The notes under the pieces are model-generated. The model ran no database searches. It saw only the letters and a list, made by a program, of their open reading frames with translations, and had not been told where the DNA came from. A stretch of DNA of 28,648 bases from a virus: positions 1-28,648 of the IMG/VR virus record IMGVR_UViG_3300046467_000278; one strand, 5' to 3'. Numbering within the stretch: position 1 is the first letter of the stretch; each line of letters starts with the position of its first letter. Below are positions 1 through 10,800 of this stretch, in pieces. The position numbers were made by a program, and so were the translations under genes.

Positions 1-3000
1 TAACATCAGTAGTTGCACTAAAGCCAGTTACTGATGTAACCGTTAGTCCAAAAGTTGCTGTTGTTGTTCCACTACTTGCAAATGCATAAGTTCTTCCACT
101 CTTTTCTACTGTATAAGTATTGGAGTATGCACTATAGTCTGAAGCACTTATTTCATTACTACTATTTCCTGCAAAAGTATGAGACTCATTAGTTCCTTGA
201 ACAGTATAGCCAGACTCCCCCGAAGAGTTTCCGAATTTGGTCATGGAGTAGGTAGAAGCTGTAAGCTTCTCTACCATTCCAATAATAGTATCTGTTTTAT
301 AATCTGCTAGGAAAGTAGGTTTACTAAAGGCCTGGTTGTCTCCGTCTACTACAGTAACTTTTACTGCAGGTTCAACTAATATTTCAGTATTAGAGTCTAT
401 AGTAGTTATTCGATGGTAGTAGTCAACTGATGACTTTGTAAATTTAAGTTTATTATCGACAGCTAGTTCGGTAGAAAAAACGGAACTATCTAATCCTAAT
501 ATTTGCCTTTGCTTATCTCCGACGCTACTATCCGAACAAGTAATTGTTCCTGTTGCAGTAGCAAATACACTACTTCCTACAGTATAAAATTGATCTGAAG
601 TTTCATCATGTGCTATTGCTTTAAAAGCACTTGCACTATGATCCATATAAATATACCCAGTATTTCCACCTGTAGTTGAAGTATGGACTAATCCTGTAAA
701 GTCTAATTGGGCTTGGCTTGTTATTGTATGAGTATTTATACCATCATGATGTTGTACGGTATCTGGTTCAAAAGTAACTTTTCCACCATCCAAAGTATAG
801 TCACCACTAATAGTACCTACTTTAGTTATCTTTTTATCATAACCAATAGCATTTAATTGTCCTGTTCTTGCAAAGCCTATATCAAATCTAGCATCTGCAG
901 CAACGGATCTTTTATCTTGAACACTTCTTGTAAATACTCGTAAATGAAAAATACCCGTTGTTTGGCCATCTACATCTAATGAGGTATTTGAAGTACTGCC
1001 TGCGTGAAACCATTTTGTTTTATCCTTTGAGTAAAAAACTTCATACTCTCTAACATAAAGATATGGACCTAGTTCACCTGTGTTAGGATTCAAGATTTTA
1101 GGAGGACTCCAGCTAAAAGTTATACGATTTACCATTGATTGATTATCAGCAATCAATGCTATTGAAGACTCGTGCTGTAAATTAGTAGGGGGTGGAGTTA
1201 CTGTGAATGAAGAAGGTAAGAAAATTTGTCTTTCTTCGCTTATTGCCTCATTCTTATCAACAGCATCAAATTTTGTAGCATTATATTCTAATGCTTGTAT
1301 CTCTAAAGTGTGCTCATCAGTTTCTGCTAATTGTAATATTCTAAATAATTTGGCTTCTGTTTTAGTTTTTCCTGTTGCAAGAGCAGATCTTGAAATAATC
1401 CACATTGATTCTGCTGCGGGGGCTTCTGCAAATATAACACTATTAAGTCCATCAGTATTTATAGTAAGACTACTGGGGCTTGCATTATCGCTATTATCTA
1501 TCCATTTAGTTTCTGTATTTGTAAATGGAGTCCATTGAATAAATACCATATTACCATCTTTATCAAATACATTGGCAGCTTTTTCTTCGCTATCCAGAGT
1601 TATGTCACCTTGACCATCTTCCCAACCTCTACTAGAGTCAATAATGCCATCAGAGTCTCTCCAAGCAGTAATTTCTTGACCTCTTAGGTAAGTAACATTT
1701 GATCCTTCAACTTCAATAATTGCAGAATCTTGAGCTAGTATTGCTTTATACCCGACATTAGTAGTAGTAATTTGATAATCATTATAACTATAGCCTGTTT
1801 CTACTTCCCATTGTCTATCTAACTTTATGCTTGAAGTAGAAGAACCTGTTTTTATTCTACCACCCCAACTTTTGCCTTCTTTAGCATTATCAAATACTTG
1901 AACTATATCGCCAGGTCTTAAAAAAGCAGCATTTAATCCAGTAGCAAAACTAACTGTATTAGTATGTAATTGATTACTTAAAAGTTTCCATTTTCCAAGC
2001 CTTCTAGCTTGTCCTCGTGAGGTACAACCAAAGGCACTTATACTGTCTGTTTTAAGAAACTGTCCATCTTTTTGTAACGTTTCTTCTAATTCTACAATTT
2101 CTGCTCTGGGTCTATAAAAGTCTTGTGGGTTATTCCAATTTACAATAATTTGATTAGTTCTAGTTTTAAATGCTGTGCCCTCATATTTAAACTCACCATT
2201 TATAACATTACCAGTTGTAAATTGATATACAGGATCTTTTTCAGAATCTTGTACTACGAAGGCTTCTCCATTTAACCAATAGGTCATCCCTCTAAATATA
2301 CTAGTTACATCATTTAAAACTTTAAATGCCTGTGCCTGTCCAGCTAGAACTAAGTTACAGGAAAATCTTGGCTCGTACTCATTAGTACTAATTGCGTCTG
2401 CAGTATAATTTTGATCATTAGTAGTATATAAACTAAGTAAATCTGCGGCTGCTACACCAGCAGGTACTAGTTCATCACAATATCTTCCAATTTGGTATAT
2501 TTCCCACTTATTTACTTGAGTCTGACTTAGGTAATTACCTAGTCCATAAATCTTATTAGTAATTAAATCGTTATATACCCATGCTGGATTATTACACCAT
2601 GAACTATAGAAAGTTCCATCCCAATCATATTCAGTTACATCAACCTTTTCAGTTGAACTATTTCGTCTATAGTTAGCAGGAATAAATACTTGTTCTACGG
2701 CTGTAACATTAGTTGAATCCCCACCTTCCGAAGCCGCATTTGTTATATTGGATCCTGTTACAATAGTTGAGGTGGGAGATACATTTCTTAAATAAAGAGT
2801 ATTAGTACCAATCTTATCAATCATACCTCCACTAAATAATTCTGCAGTTTTTGTTCCTGCTGCTGTAAAAGTAGGACTACCTGCTAGAGTTTTTAAATCT
2901 GCATTATTGGCATCTGTGGCAAGTGCATTTAATGTATAAGTAAATTGTGTTTCAGTTGTAACTAAACAATTAAAAGTACCATTCCAAAAATCTGCTTCTG

Positions 3001-4144
3001 AACCAGTTACTCCAGCTATTGTTGCAGTAAAGACATTACCAACAGTTATTCCATGAGCAGCACAAGTTGCAGTTGCTACATATCCATCATCTGCATCCCC
3101 GCCTGTTAATTCATCATTATCATCTACTTTTGAATCTTTATTAGCAAACTCTGCTGTTAGACTAGAAACAGACATTCCATCCTGCTTTACACTGTCTCCT
3201 ACTGTGAAGCCAGAGATGCTAGCAACCGTTACTTTGCGTCCATTATAATCTAAAGGATAATGATTAGTAGGAATACTAATTAGTTTCCCGTCTACCTCAT
3301 ATCCTCTTCCAGGAATACTTGAAAATTGTTCAGCATCTATAGCTCCTGCTATATATGCAGTATGGGGGTACTGTAACTTATCTGCTATTGAAGCTTCTAT
3401 ACTATCTATATAAATTGAATTTGAAACTTCATTATAGTCTGAAGTCACTGCACCGCCAACTCTTTCTATTTTTAGTGCCCAATCGACCATTCCAGCTTCT
3501 GCTTTATCTGCTTCTATATTAAATCCGAAAGTATGTGCGTACTTACCACTTACCTTACCTGTAAAACCAGTTGTGAATTTTCTCTTAGTATGTTGAGTTC
3601 CTACACTATCTGTCCATCTAAAGTCAATATTAAAATGTACATTAGTTCCTCTTCTATCCCCTGAATTATCTCCTTTCTTAGTAATACTTAGCATACCTGA
3701 AGTAGACATAGTAACTTTTATATAATCAGTATTTTGTTTTTCAAAACTTCCACTAGGAATAGTATGATACTGAGGTTCATTTAGCAATAATTCTGCACTT
3801 CCTATATCTCTCATGAGTGATGCGGAAGGGAAAGAATGGAAAAAATCTGCATTAGGAATTTGTGTTGCAGTTCCTTTTTCTTCTACAATTCGGAAATTCT
3901 TTATATTAGGACTACCGCTTCTTTGTCCTGTGCGCTGATTAACGTCTCTCATTCTAGTTTCATCTACTAGTATAGAGGCATCTCCATATACAAGACCTTT
4001 AATTGGACCCTCTCCTATAACGTCTATAAACGCCGCATGTTGTCGAGCAAACATATTATCATCTGCTTCAAACGGTTCACGGCCTCCTCCTTTACCTCCA
4101 GAGCCAGTAACTTTTATTAAATTTTTATCTTTAATTGTGCTCAT
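1..4144 (-). CDS. J: Tail tip / host-specificity protein J homologue (3' end outside window)
   Basis: This is the central tail-tip protein that closes the distal end of the tail and contacts the host receptor. From ATG at 4144 the frame stays open for 1381 codons to the left edge, so the C-terminus is missing. The N-terminal part carries a typical J motif (GEGPIKGLVYGDASI, about residues 43-57). Around residues 700-715 is the GCTSRGQARRLGKW segment of the phage tail-3 family. A fibronectin type III-like domain lies near residues 980-1075 (FSWSPPK, EVFYSKD). A likely insertion near residues 355-415 has an AAHGITVGNVF motif seen in many phage structural proteins. The start overlaps the end of the I gene by 14 bp. 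The order L-K-I-J supports the call. The receptor-binding end cannot be judged here. Confidence 0.93.
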   Translation of the reverse strand, partial: MSTIKDKNLIKVTGSGGKGGGREPFEADDNMFARQHAAFIDVIGEGPIKGLVYGDASILVDETRMRDVNQRTGQRSGSPNIKNFRIVEEKGTATQIPNADFFHSFPSASLMRDIGSAELLLNEPQYHTIPSGSFEKQNTDYIKVTMSTSGMLSITKKGDNSGDRRGTNVHFNIDFRWTDSVGTQHTKRKFTTGFTGKVSGKYAHTFGFNIEADKAEAGMVDWALKIERVGGAVTSDYNEVSNSIYIDSIEASIADKLQYPHTAYIAGAIDAEQFSSIPGRGYEVDGKLISIPTNHYPLDYNGRKVTVASISGFTVGDSVKQDGMSVSSLTAEFANKDSKVDDNDELTGGDADDGYVATATCAAHGITVGNVFTATIAGVTGSEADFWNGTFNCLVTTETQFTYTLNALATDANNADLKTLAGSPTFTAAGTKTAELFSGGMIDKIGTNTLYLRNVSPTSTIVTGSNITNAASEGGDSTNVTAVEQVFIPANYRRNSSTEKVDVTEYDWDGTFYSSWCNNPAWVYNDLITNKIYGLGNYLSQTQVNKWEIYQIGRYCDELVPAGVAAADLLSLYTTNDQNYTADAISTNEYEPRFSCNLVLAGQAQAFKVLNDVTSIFRGMTYWLNGEAFVVQDSEKDPVYQFTTGNVINGEFKYEGTAFKTRTNQIIVNWNNPQDFYRPRAEIVELEETLQKDGQFLKTDSISAFGCTSRGQARRLGKWKLLSNQLHTNTVSFATGLNAAFLRPGDIVQVFDNAKEGKSWGGRIKTGSSTSSIKLDRQWEVETGYSYNDYQITTTNVGYKAILAQDSAIIEVEGSNVTYLRGQEITAWRDSDGIIDSSRGWEDGQGDITLDSEEKAANVFDKDGNMVFIQWTPFTNTETKWIDNSDNASPSSLTINTDGLNSVIFAEAPAAESMWIISRSALATGKTKTEAKLFRILQLAETDEHTLEIQALEYNATKFDAVDKNEAISEERQIFLPSSFTVTPPPTNLQHESSIALIADNQSMVNRITFSWSPPKILNPNTGELGPYLYVREYEVFYSKDKTKWFHAGSTSNTSLDVDGQTTGIFHLRVFTRSVQDKRSVAADARFDIGFARTGQLNAIGYDKKITKVGTISGDYTLDGGKVTFEPDTVQHHDGINTHTITSQAQLDFTGLVHTSTTGGNTGYIYMDHSASAFKAIAHDETSDQFYTVGSSVFATATGTITCSDSSVGDKQRQILGLDSSVFSTELAVDNKLKFTKSSVDYYHRITTIDSNTEILVEPAVKVTVVDGDNQAFSKPTFLADYKTDTIIGMVEKLTASTYSMTKFGNSSGESGYTVQGTNESHTFAGNSSNEISASDYSAYSNTYTVEKSGRTYAFASSGTTTATFGLTVTSVTGFSATTDV

Positions 4145-5060
4145 GATTGTTCCAATAATCTGTGTTAGGGCCGTAACCCCCACCGTGCATGCCCCCACTG
4201 TAGTTTCTATTACTAATTGTTCTATCTCCTTGTGCGAAGCTTCCATCGTCTCTAAAGTTTCCTATCCCTACTAGTTTTCTAGTTTTTAGAGTATTATTTT
4301 CACTACTGGAACTATTGGTAAATAATGATCCCATAACAGTTGCAGAACCTGTTATTATTCTTCCATATATTAAGGGAATAGGAGCTCCTTGTTTAACCGT
4401 GTTAACTGGACCTGAAAATAAATAATTTTTTGCTTTTGAAGCAGCGCTTCCATCGGGCACATCGGGAGCAAGTAGCATAGCAGCTCCTCCAAGTAATAAA
4501 CCCATTCCTAAATAGGAAGCTCCTTGAACAGCCAACATTGCCGTCACTGATGTACCTGCTGCTGAGGCTGCTGCTGCATAAGTCATTCCTTGTGCTGTTA
4601 AAGCCGCGGCTCCTGCTGCTCCTGACAGTCCACCTGCTGCTGCGGCTGCTGCTGCTGCGGCTGGTGTAGATGCTGCAGCTACTGCGGCGGCTGTTCCTGC
4701 AGTTCCTGCACTACCAGCCATTCCAGCCATTCCAACTGCGGCTGCACCACCAGTCATAACAATTAAAGCTATTCCCACAATCATCAATAATGCTGCATTT
4801 TTACTACCAGCAATTACTGGAGCGAAAGTATAGGATTGACTCATACTAGGATCTGATAAATAACACTCATCTAAGCTGACTTGTTCATCTCCAACTAAAA
4901 CATCATAGCCTTGTATATTTTCTCCCTCGATTAAAAATTGTTTAAATCCAGAACGTTGAGCTGCAATAGCCTGCATAGCTTCTGCGGGCGAGTTTACTGC
5001 TAGGTTCCACTCTGACCCAAACTTCTCTCCTAATACTCCTTCTAAATATACTTTTCTCAT
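4131..5060 (-). CDS. I: Tail assembly protein I homologue
   Basis: This 309-residue protein sits between K and J, as lambda gpI does, and is needed to build the tail-tip complex. The first 80 or so residues look like a beta-grasp domain (RKVYLEGVLGEKFG). They are followed by a long Ala/Gly-rich hydrophobic stretch (about residues 90-200), including a run of nine alanines encoded mostly by GCT/GCA/GCG codons. The C-terminal third contains PIPLIYGRIITGS, a motif common near the end of these proteins, then a Gly/Asn/His-rich tail. The start ATG overlaps the K stop (ATGA), so translation is probably coupled. The low-complexity middle is normal for the family. Confidence 0.85.
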   Translation of the reverse strand: MRKVYLEGVLGEKFGSEWNLAVNSPAEAMQAIAAQRSGFKQFLIEGENIQGYDVLVGDEQVSLDECYLSDPSMSQSYTFAPVIAGSKNAALLMIVGIALIVMTGGAAAVGMAGMAGSAGTAGTAAAVAAASTPAAAAAAAAAGGLSGAAGAAALTAQGMTYAAAASAAGTSVTAMLAVQGASYLGMGLLLGGAAMLLAPDVPDGSAASKAKNYLFSGPVNTVKQGAPIPLIYGRIITGSATVMGSLFTNSSSSENNTLKTRKLVGIGNFRDDGSFAQGDRTISNRNYSGGMHGGGYGPNTDYWNNHEHN

Positions 5061-5764
5061 TGAAATTTCTTATGTCTTAATATTGTTCTGGATATTTGAC
5101 TCCAGATTCCGTGATAGTTGTCTCTACAAGATAATCTTTGTGGGGCATGATGTAACATTTTCCCTCTACCTACATATATTCCTGCATGATTGGTTGTATC
5201 TGCATTTAGTGCCATTAAAATAACATCATTAACTTGTAGAGTACCATTTGTTACTTTAGTAAAGCCTTCACTTGCATATCTTTCTAGATAATAATTTTTT
5301 CCCTTTTCCCAAAATTCCCACTCATAGTCCCAATCAGGTTTAAAATGGATATCTTGCTTGGCGAAATAATCTTTTACTATTGTATAACAATCATACACGC
5401 CAAATACAAAAGGTCTTCCAATTAAATCAAAAGCCTCTTCTTGGGGTTCTAGTTTTACCCACTCATCATTCCAGCCAAAAATATACCAAGGGATTCCTAA
5501 TCTATTACAGGCTGCTCGATCTACTGGACTAGGTGTTGGCTCTGCATTAGGGTGGCTATGTACTACTCCCACAACATCTCCCTCATCCGCTACTTCTTTA
5601 TAATCATAGGGATCAATTACAAAATCCTGTCTTGGATCTTCTGCTTTGTTCTTGCAAGGGAAAAATTTAATTCGCCCTTTTCTTACGGCTAATAAGCCAC
5701 AGGCTTCCTTGTCTACTTCTTTGTACACATAAGCTTTTACTTGTTCTAGTACTGGTTCGATCAT
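5057..5764 (-). CDS. K: Tail assembly protein K homologue: JAMM protease plus NlpC/P60 peptidase
   Basis: This 235-residue two-domain hydrolase belongs to the tail-tip assembly group. The N-terminal half is a JAB/MPN (JAMM) metalloprotease with E20, then HSHP (H69 and H71), S79 and D82 as the predicted zinc and catalytic residues. The C-terminal half is an NlpC/P60 cysteine peptidase with the nucleophile C126 in GVYDCYTIV and a histidine at 193 in TNHAGIYVG; a second histidine pair follows near 205. All expected residues are present, so both domains look active. In this family the P60 domain is thought to act on peptidoglycan during DNA entry or on tail-tip proteins. It starts on the last base of the L stop codon (TAATG). 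It is a virion protein, not the lysis endolysin. Confidence 0.93.
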   Translation of the reverse strand: MIEPVLEQVKAYVYKEVDKEACGLLAVRKGRIKFFPCKNKAEDPRQDFVIDPYDYKEVADEGDVVGVVHSHPNAEPTPSPVDRAACNRLGIPWYIFGWNDEWVKLEPQEEAFDLIGRPFVFGVYDCYTIVKDYFAKQDIHFKPDWDYEWEFWEKGKNYYLERYASEGFTKVTNGTLQVNDVILMALNADTTNHAGIYVGRGKMLHHAPQRLSCRDNYHGIWSQISRTILRHKKFQ

Positions 5765-7365
5765 TATCCGAAACTTGCTCCTGGGAATCCGCCGAATGGA
5801 AGAGCCACATTATCTGTTGTTTGATGTTTAATTTGGGCTTCTGCAACAGCTTGATCTGAACTACCACCGCCTGATATAGTAACAGTTGGGTTACTTGTAT
5901 AACCAGAACCGCCCACAATACCAGTAAACTTTACTACTTTATCTGTTAAACCAGAAGTAGTACCTAATACCGCTGTAGCTGATGCTCCACTTCCACCACC
6001 CCCTGAAAATCCTACTGTAGGAACACTAGTATACCCCGAACCTTGCTGTAATACGCCAGTTCCTAATACTCCAGTCAATGTTTTTATATGAACTATGTCT
6101 ACCGAACCCTTGTTAGCAACATGAGCAAATCGTTTTGAACATGAGCTTAAACGTTTACCGCAAATATCACCAAAATCCCAATAAGATATGTTAGTAGGTT
6201 TTACTAAATCATCAATACTATCAGTAGAAAGAATTGTATGTGCTACTTTACATTTATATAAAGTATTTCTACAAGCTTGAATATACCCTTTAACAGATAA
6301 GGTTCCTGTTGCACTATTGTCTGCTTGAACTACAATAGTTGAAGAGTCTCCAGATCCTCCTTTAGACTCTACGTATAAAGGAACATTTTTATGATTCCAA
6401 CTTGTGGTAGTAGCTCCTTTAATTATTAACCAGTCTCCTACCGCAAACTCAGCTGCGGTTGCTGCAGGCACAGTAATAGTTATATCTTTATTCCCTTCAC
6501 TTTCAGTCATATCTGTAATAGCGTATAAACTTCCTACAGGTCTTTGATACTCTACATAGTTTCCTACAGTATAAGATGTATTAGTCAGAAATAAAGTTGC
6601 TTCTCTATTAGCCACTAAATCTTGTCTGCCCCAAAAAGTGTACTCAAGAGCACCAGGACTACTTACATCTTTAGCAATTATATTATCATCTTTATCAAAA
6701 TATAAAGGATCCGCTGCGGACCCCTCAACTAATCTACTATCTTCTGGCCAGTCACATCCGCCTTGTGTTGTATCTTTATACTTCCAAGGACAGCGTGCCG
6801 CTAAAATAGATCTTCTAGGTAATGAGATTCCTTCTACATCAAATGCCGAAACAAGTTCAAATTCGACTATCCCTACAGTTTCACTGGACTTTCTTTCTAT
6901 ATAGAATATATCTCTGTTAAACTCTATAGGAGGATTAGTACCTAAATACTTTTCAAGAGTTCTTCGTCTTATTACTTTTGCTCCAACTAAATCGTCCCAA
7001 TCTGCTAAATATGTGTTGAAAAATTGATTTACATTTCCTAGCCTTATTGTAGGTCTTGGAAGACTCCCTGTTCCTGAGCCTCTAATTTCCCAGCCTTCAG
7101 ATTCTATAGGTAATGCTGTATACTCGCGTTGATTATAATGAGTAGCTGTACTGGAACCAAAGTTTTCTTCGTTTATTAAACTATACCATTCAATATTACT
7201 AGTACCATTTTGACCATCATGGAAATAAAGTTTGTCTTCCCCTGCCCCTCCAATATTACTGTCGGGTAGTTCTATTTCGAAAACAGTAAGATAAGCACTA
7301 GCTTGAACCTGCCCCTGTAAGTCAGTGACTAGGGCATTATTAGTGCCAGTATTGGGATTGGTCAC
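5764..7365 (-). CDS. L: Minor tail protein L homologue with extra C-terminal repeats
   Basis: This 533-residue tail-tip protein is more than twice the size of lambda gpL (about 232 residues). It starts with GTG inside the M stop codon (GTGA). Family features are the early beta-rich region (residues 30-180), cysteine pairs in CPWKYKDTTQGGC, CRNTLYKC and CGKRLSSC, and the terminal LPFGGFPG motif. Lambda gpL is reported to bind an iron-sulfur cluster, and these cysteines are the likely ligands. Two insertions explain the extra length: a mid-protein beta-rich segment (residues 200-360), and two tandem Gly-rich repeats with GSGYTS..PTV cores at about residues 438-505. The repeats lie between the last cysteine motif and the terminal motif. 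Confidence 0.9.
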   Translation of the reverse strand: MTNPNTGTNNALVTDLQGQVQASAYLTVFEIELPDSNIGGAGEDKLYFHDGQNGTSNIEWYSLINEENFGSSTATHYNQREYTALPIESEGWEIRGSGTGSLPRPTIRLGNVNQFFNTYLADWDDLVGAKVIRRRTLEKYLGTNPPIEFNRDIFYIERKSSETVGIVEFELVSAFDVEGISLPRRSILAARCPWKYKDTTQGGCDWPEDSRLVEGSAADPLYFDKDDNIIAKDVSSPGALEYTFWGRQDLVANREATLFLTNTSYTVGNYVEYQRPVGSLYAITDMTESEGNKDITITVPAATAAEFAVGDWLIIKGATTTSWNHKNVPLYVESKGGSGDSSTIVVQADNSATGTLSVKGYIQACRNTLYKCKVAHTILSTDSIDDLVKPTNISYWDFGDICGKRLSSCSKRFAHVANKGSVDIVHIKTLTGVLGTGVLQQGSGYTSVPTVGFSGGGGSGASATAVLGTTSGLTDKVVKFTGIVGGSGYTSNPTVTISGGGSSDQAVAEAQIKHQTTDNVALPFGGFPGASFG

Positions 7366-7823
7366 AGCTCAAAGACCTCTCTCGCTTTACAAGCTAAAGT
7401 ATAATAAAGGGTATTTCCCATACCTCTGCTAAATTCTTCTATTACTACTGTTACCGCTTCTTCTACATCAGCTGTAGATCCTGTGCCTGCTACTGCGGTT
7501 GTATCAGGTATGGTTAATCTACAAGAATCCACACCTGCAAGAACTGTAAAGAATCTATATAAATTATCAATATCTTCTCTAGTTCTATTATTGAATACTA
7601 GACCCCATTCTCTAGGAGTATTATTTATTCCGTCCACCATTCTCATTTCGTAACCATCCCCAAATTGAGTTTTTATAACTCTAAGTTTGGGAGTTTCTGC
7701 AGCTCCTTTGTCAAACATTACTGGGTCAGTAAAGCCATAAATGTCAGTACCGGGCGTTACTCCAGTAACTCTTGCTCCAGATGTATTTGTATTTATTGTA
7801 TTAGTTGTTAATCCTTGTGCCAT
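7362..7823 (-). CDS. M: Minor tail protein M homologue
   Basis: This 153-residue protein matches the phage minor tail protein M family. The segment KTQFGDGYEMRMVDGIN, followed by REWGLVFNNRT and the LYRFFTVLAG helix (residues 50-100), is the family core. It joins the tape-measure end of the tail to the L/K/I/J tip complex. The start is ATG overlapping the tape-measure stop (TAATG), and its own stop overlaps the L start. An N-terminal extension of about 35 Thr/Asn/Gly-rich residues precedes the core. Confidence 0.9.
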   Translation of the reverse strand: MAQGLTTNTINTNTSGARVTGVTPGTDIYGFTDPVMFDKGAAETPKLRVIKTQFGDGYEMRMVDGINNTPREWGLVFNNRTREDIDNLYRFFTVLAGVDSCRLTIPDTTAVAGTGSTADVEEAVTVVIEEFSRGMGNTLYYTLACKAREVFEL

Positions 7824-10800
7824 TATACTCTACCTTTTGCTCCTTGTCTATTAAGTAGCCCGCCTGGTCTCATTTCTACCTGTAAATGTTGTTGAACAAG
7901 TCCACCGATTGATCTTCCAAGTGCTTGCATATCTCCGCCACCAGCTACTGAAGTATTTGATTGTCCACCCTGCATACTTATAGATACGTTTACTGTGTTT
8001 CCACTAGCACCCCGTATATCTACAGGAATACTTCTATCGTTTCCTAAAGGAACAACCGCTTCTCTACCGTGTAATGTAGCTTGATAACCTGAGTTTGGTC
8101 CGTTTGCGATTCCACCTGTTGCGTATCCTGGTCCATTTAATTCTCCTCCGTATCTAGCAGTTCCTTTGAGGAATTCCATTACTGCTCCACCACCTGGCAT
8201 GAACGCCATCATAAATTTCAATGCTGCGGCTTTGAGATACATTGCAGCCATATCGGAAAGTACTGATTTAGTTAAATCTTTCATAGAGTCTTTAAATGAC
8301 TTAGTTCCGTCAACCATTGCTTGGAACATACTTACAAAACCATTTTCTATAGTACTTTGTATACCATCCATTAGTTCTTGTTCTACTTTTAAATTTGTTG
8401 GAGTCGTTGCTACTAACCTAGCTCTCTCTTTAAGTTTTTCGTTTCCTTCTGCTTCTAAATCTATATTATTGCGTAGATTTTCTAAACGAATTAGTTGATA
8501 TGCGTTTTCTATAGGATTCATAGTATAGACTCTTTTTTCCCACATCTTCATCTTATCTGTTTCAAGTTCTAAGGCTTTCATAGCTGCTTCGCCTGATAAG
8601 ACATTTGTTTCTTCAGAAATTTTTGAACCATCTACTGCTATTTTACTTAATAGAGCCTCATATACTGCTAAATTAGTATTAAAATCTTTCTGCTTCTGTG
8701 TAAGAGCTGTTCCCCCCTCACTCTCATCTTTAAAGTATTGTAAATCTTTTGTGAAGTCTACTTTATCAAAGCCTGGTATCTCTGCTGAGTGATCAACTAG
8801 TCCTGTTCCGCCATCTGCTTTACTTGTTCCTGTTGTCCAAGTCTTAGTTTGTGCCGCAGTATCACTTCCAAATTGAGTTTTCAATTCAGTAAGCATATCG
8901 GTCTTTTTAGTTTTTTGTTGCGTCTGCATATTACGCAAATCTGTTAAAGCAGCATTTGCAGCTTGCCATTCCCCTAATACAGTATTGAAGCCGTCTGCTG
9001 ACCGTTGAGCCGTATTTTCTGCTTGTATTTGTTTTTGTCGTGTTATCTCTCGCTCTACATTTAATGTAGATTCTTTAATTTGTAATAGTCTATTAGCGGA
9101 AGCTACCATTATTATTGAAAGCTCACTATTTAAGTTTGCAATTTCAAATTCTTGTCTAGTAAGGTCTATTGATTTCCTAGCTGCTACTAAATCTAAATTA
9201 GTGTCGTCTCGAAGTTTCTCACTTAATCTGGATATCTCTTCGAGTTGTTCAGTGGTTAACTCTTTTGCTTTTCCATCTTGGACATTCTGTTCCTGCATCC
9301 CTTGCATCGCTTGAGTAATATTGTCTTCAATTCCTGCATTAACATTCAGTAAGTTTGCTTTTGCAGCTAAATGCTTCTCGAATGCTTGACCCGCTTTTAA
9401 TTGGGCTGTGCGGGTTTTTAAATCATTTTGATCCATTCGTTGTTGAATACCTACACCTTTTAATTTACTTACTACCGTCTCTTGACTTATGTCCAGTACT
9501 TCTTGTTGGTTCTTCATCCCCTCTTTAACATAGTTATTTATGGCAATTTGTAAGAACCCTAAATGTTCCTGCTTCCGTCTATGGGAATCTAATTCCATTG
9601 TCCATTCTCTTTGTTGTTTTGTTACTTTAATTAGTGCTTTTGCAAGACCCCCACCACCATCACTAATTTCTTCTGCTGTTATACCAAGTATCTGTGCATA
9701 TTCTTTTAACTTTTCGCCTGCTGCTATTGATGATGAATCTTGAGCCAAAGCGTCTCCTGGACCTGTTGGGCCAGTAAACATTTTTTCAAATAAAGTCAAG
9801 TCGCTAAAATTTTCTAAGTAGTCGCTTCCCATAGTTCTTCGTGATTCTACATATAATTCCTCTAATTCTCGTGAAGTTGGTATCTGCTTTAGTTGCTCCT
9901 TACGATCCTCTGTATTTCCTACTAGTCCTGTATTAAACTGTCTCTTTTCCTTAGTTATTGCATTCGTTTCGCCTGCCATTCCTCCAATCATACGATTATA
10001 TAGATCTATTTGACTAATTATTGATTTTTGTAAATCTTGATAAGGAAGTTTACCGTATTTACCTACTGCTTTAGTTAATTGTGAATTTAATGATTTAGTA
10101 TTTTCTTCTAGCATTTTACTTGCTTGAGAGGCATCAATCATAGCATTACTCATTTGCTGATATTTCTTCATGGTGTCATCAGTAATTTCATTACCAGCTG
10201 CAAATTCTTTAGTAAGTCCAGCCATTTGAGGGGACATAAACTGTAAGCTTTTCCCTAGCTTATCAAATTCTTTTTGTGTTTTTTTGGAGATACCTTTCTT
10301 AACTTCTTCATTATACTCCCTCATTTTTTTGCCAATATCGACACTTTGGAAAGCATTACCAACTTGTTCTAATGATTCTGCTCCTCCGAGGATTGATTCT
10401 CCTCGAATTGTTGCCATTCTGTCTAGTTCTTCATTTAGTGTCCCTAAACTTTCCTGTAATTTCTTTGTTGCTTCTCTTGCTTTTTTAGCATCTTCATCTA
10501 GATCTCTTAGAAATGAGATACCTGACCAAAGCATTTGAGCTGCCATTAAAGCTATCCCAAGATACCCTACCCATTTCATAAGACCTTGAACACCAGCAGC
10601 GATTCCGCCTTTTGCTTGAGATTTTCTCATTTCTCTCTTTGCTACTTTTTCTTCGTGTTTAGCTCTTTCTGCGGCTTTCCTATACTCCGCTTCACTAGTA
10701 ATATCAACTTGACGGTTTTCACCCGCCGCGTGTATCTGCTCCATTTCTAGTACATGCTTTCTAAATGCCGCCTTTTCCTCTATATTAAACTTCATATAGA

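Noticed and set aside
1203-1538. Plus-strand open frame of 111 codons inside the J gene
   Set aside because: It is antisense to a long recognisable tail gene, has no good ribosome-binding site and no domain. All other plus-strand frames in the window were rejected for the same reason.
4590-4720. GCT/GCA-rich repeat as a DNA tandem repeat element
   Set aside because: It encodes the Ala-rich segment normal for the I family; codons vary and no fixed repeat unit is seen.
5057-5764. NlpC/P60 domain as the lysis endolysin
   Set aside because: The JAMM plus NlpC/P60 pairing and its place between L and I identify it as the tail-tip protein K.
5667-5918. Minus-strand 83-codon frame spanning the K/L junction
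   Set aside because: It overlaps the well-supported K and L genes in another frame, and its composition is low-complexity (Gln/Leu/Val) with no motif.
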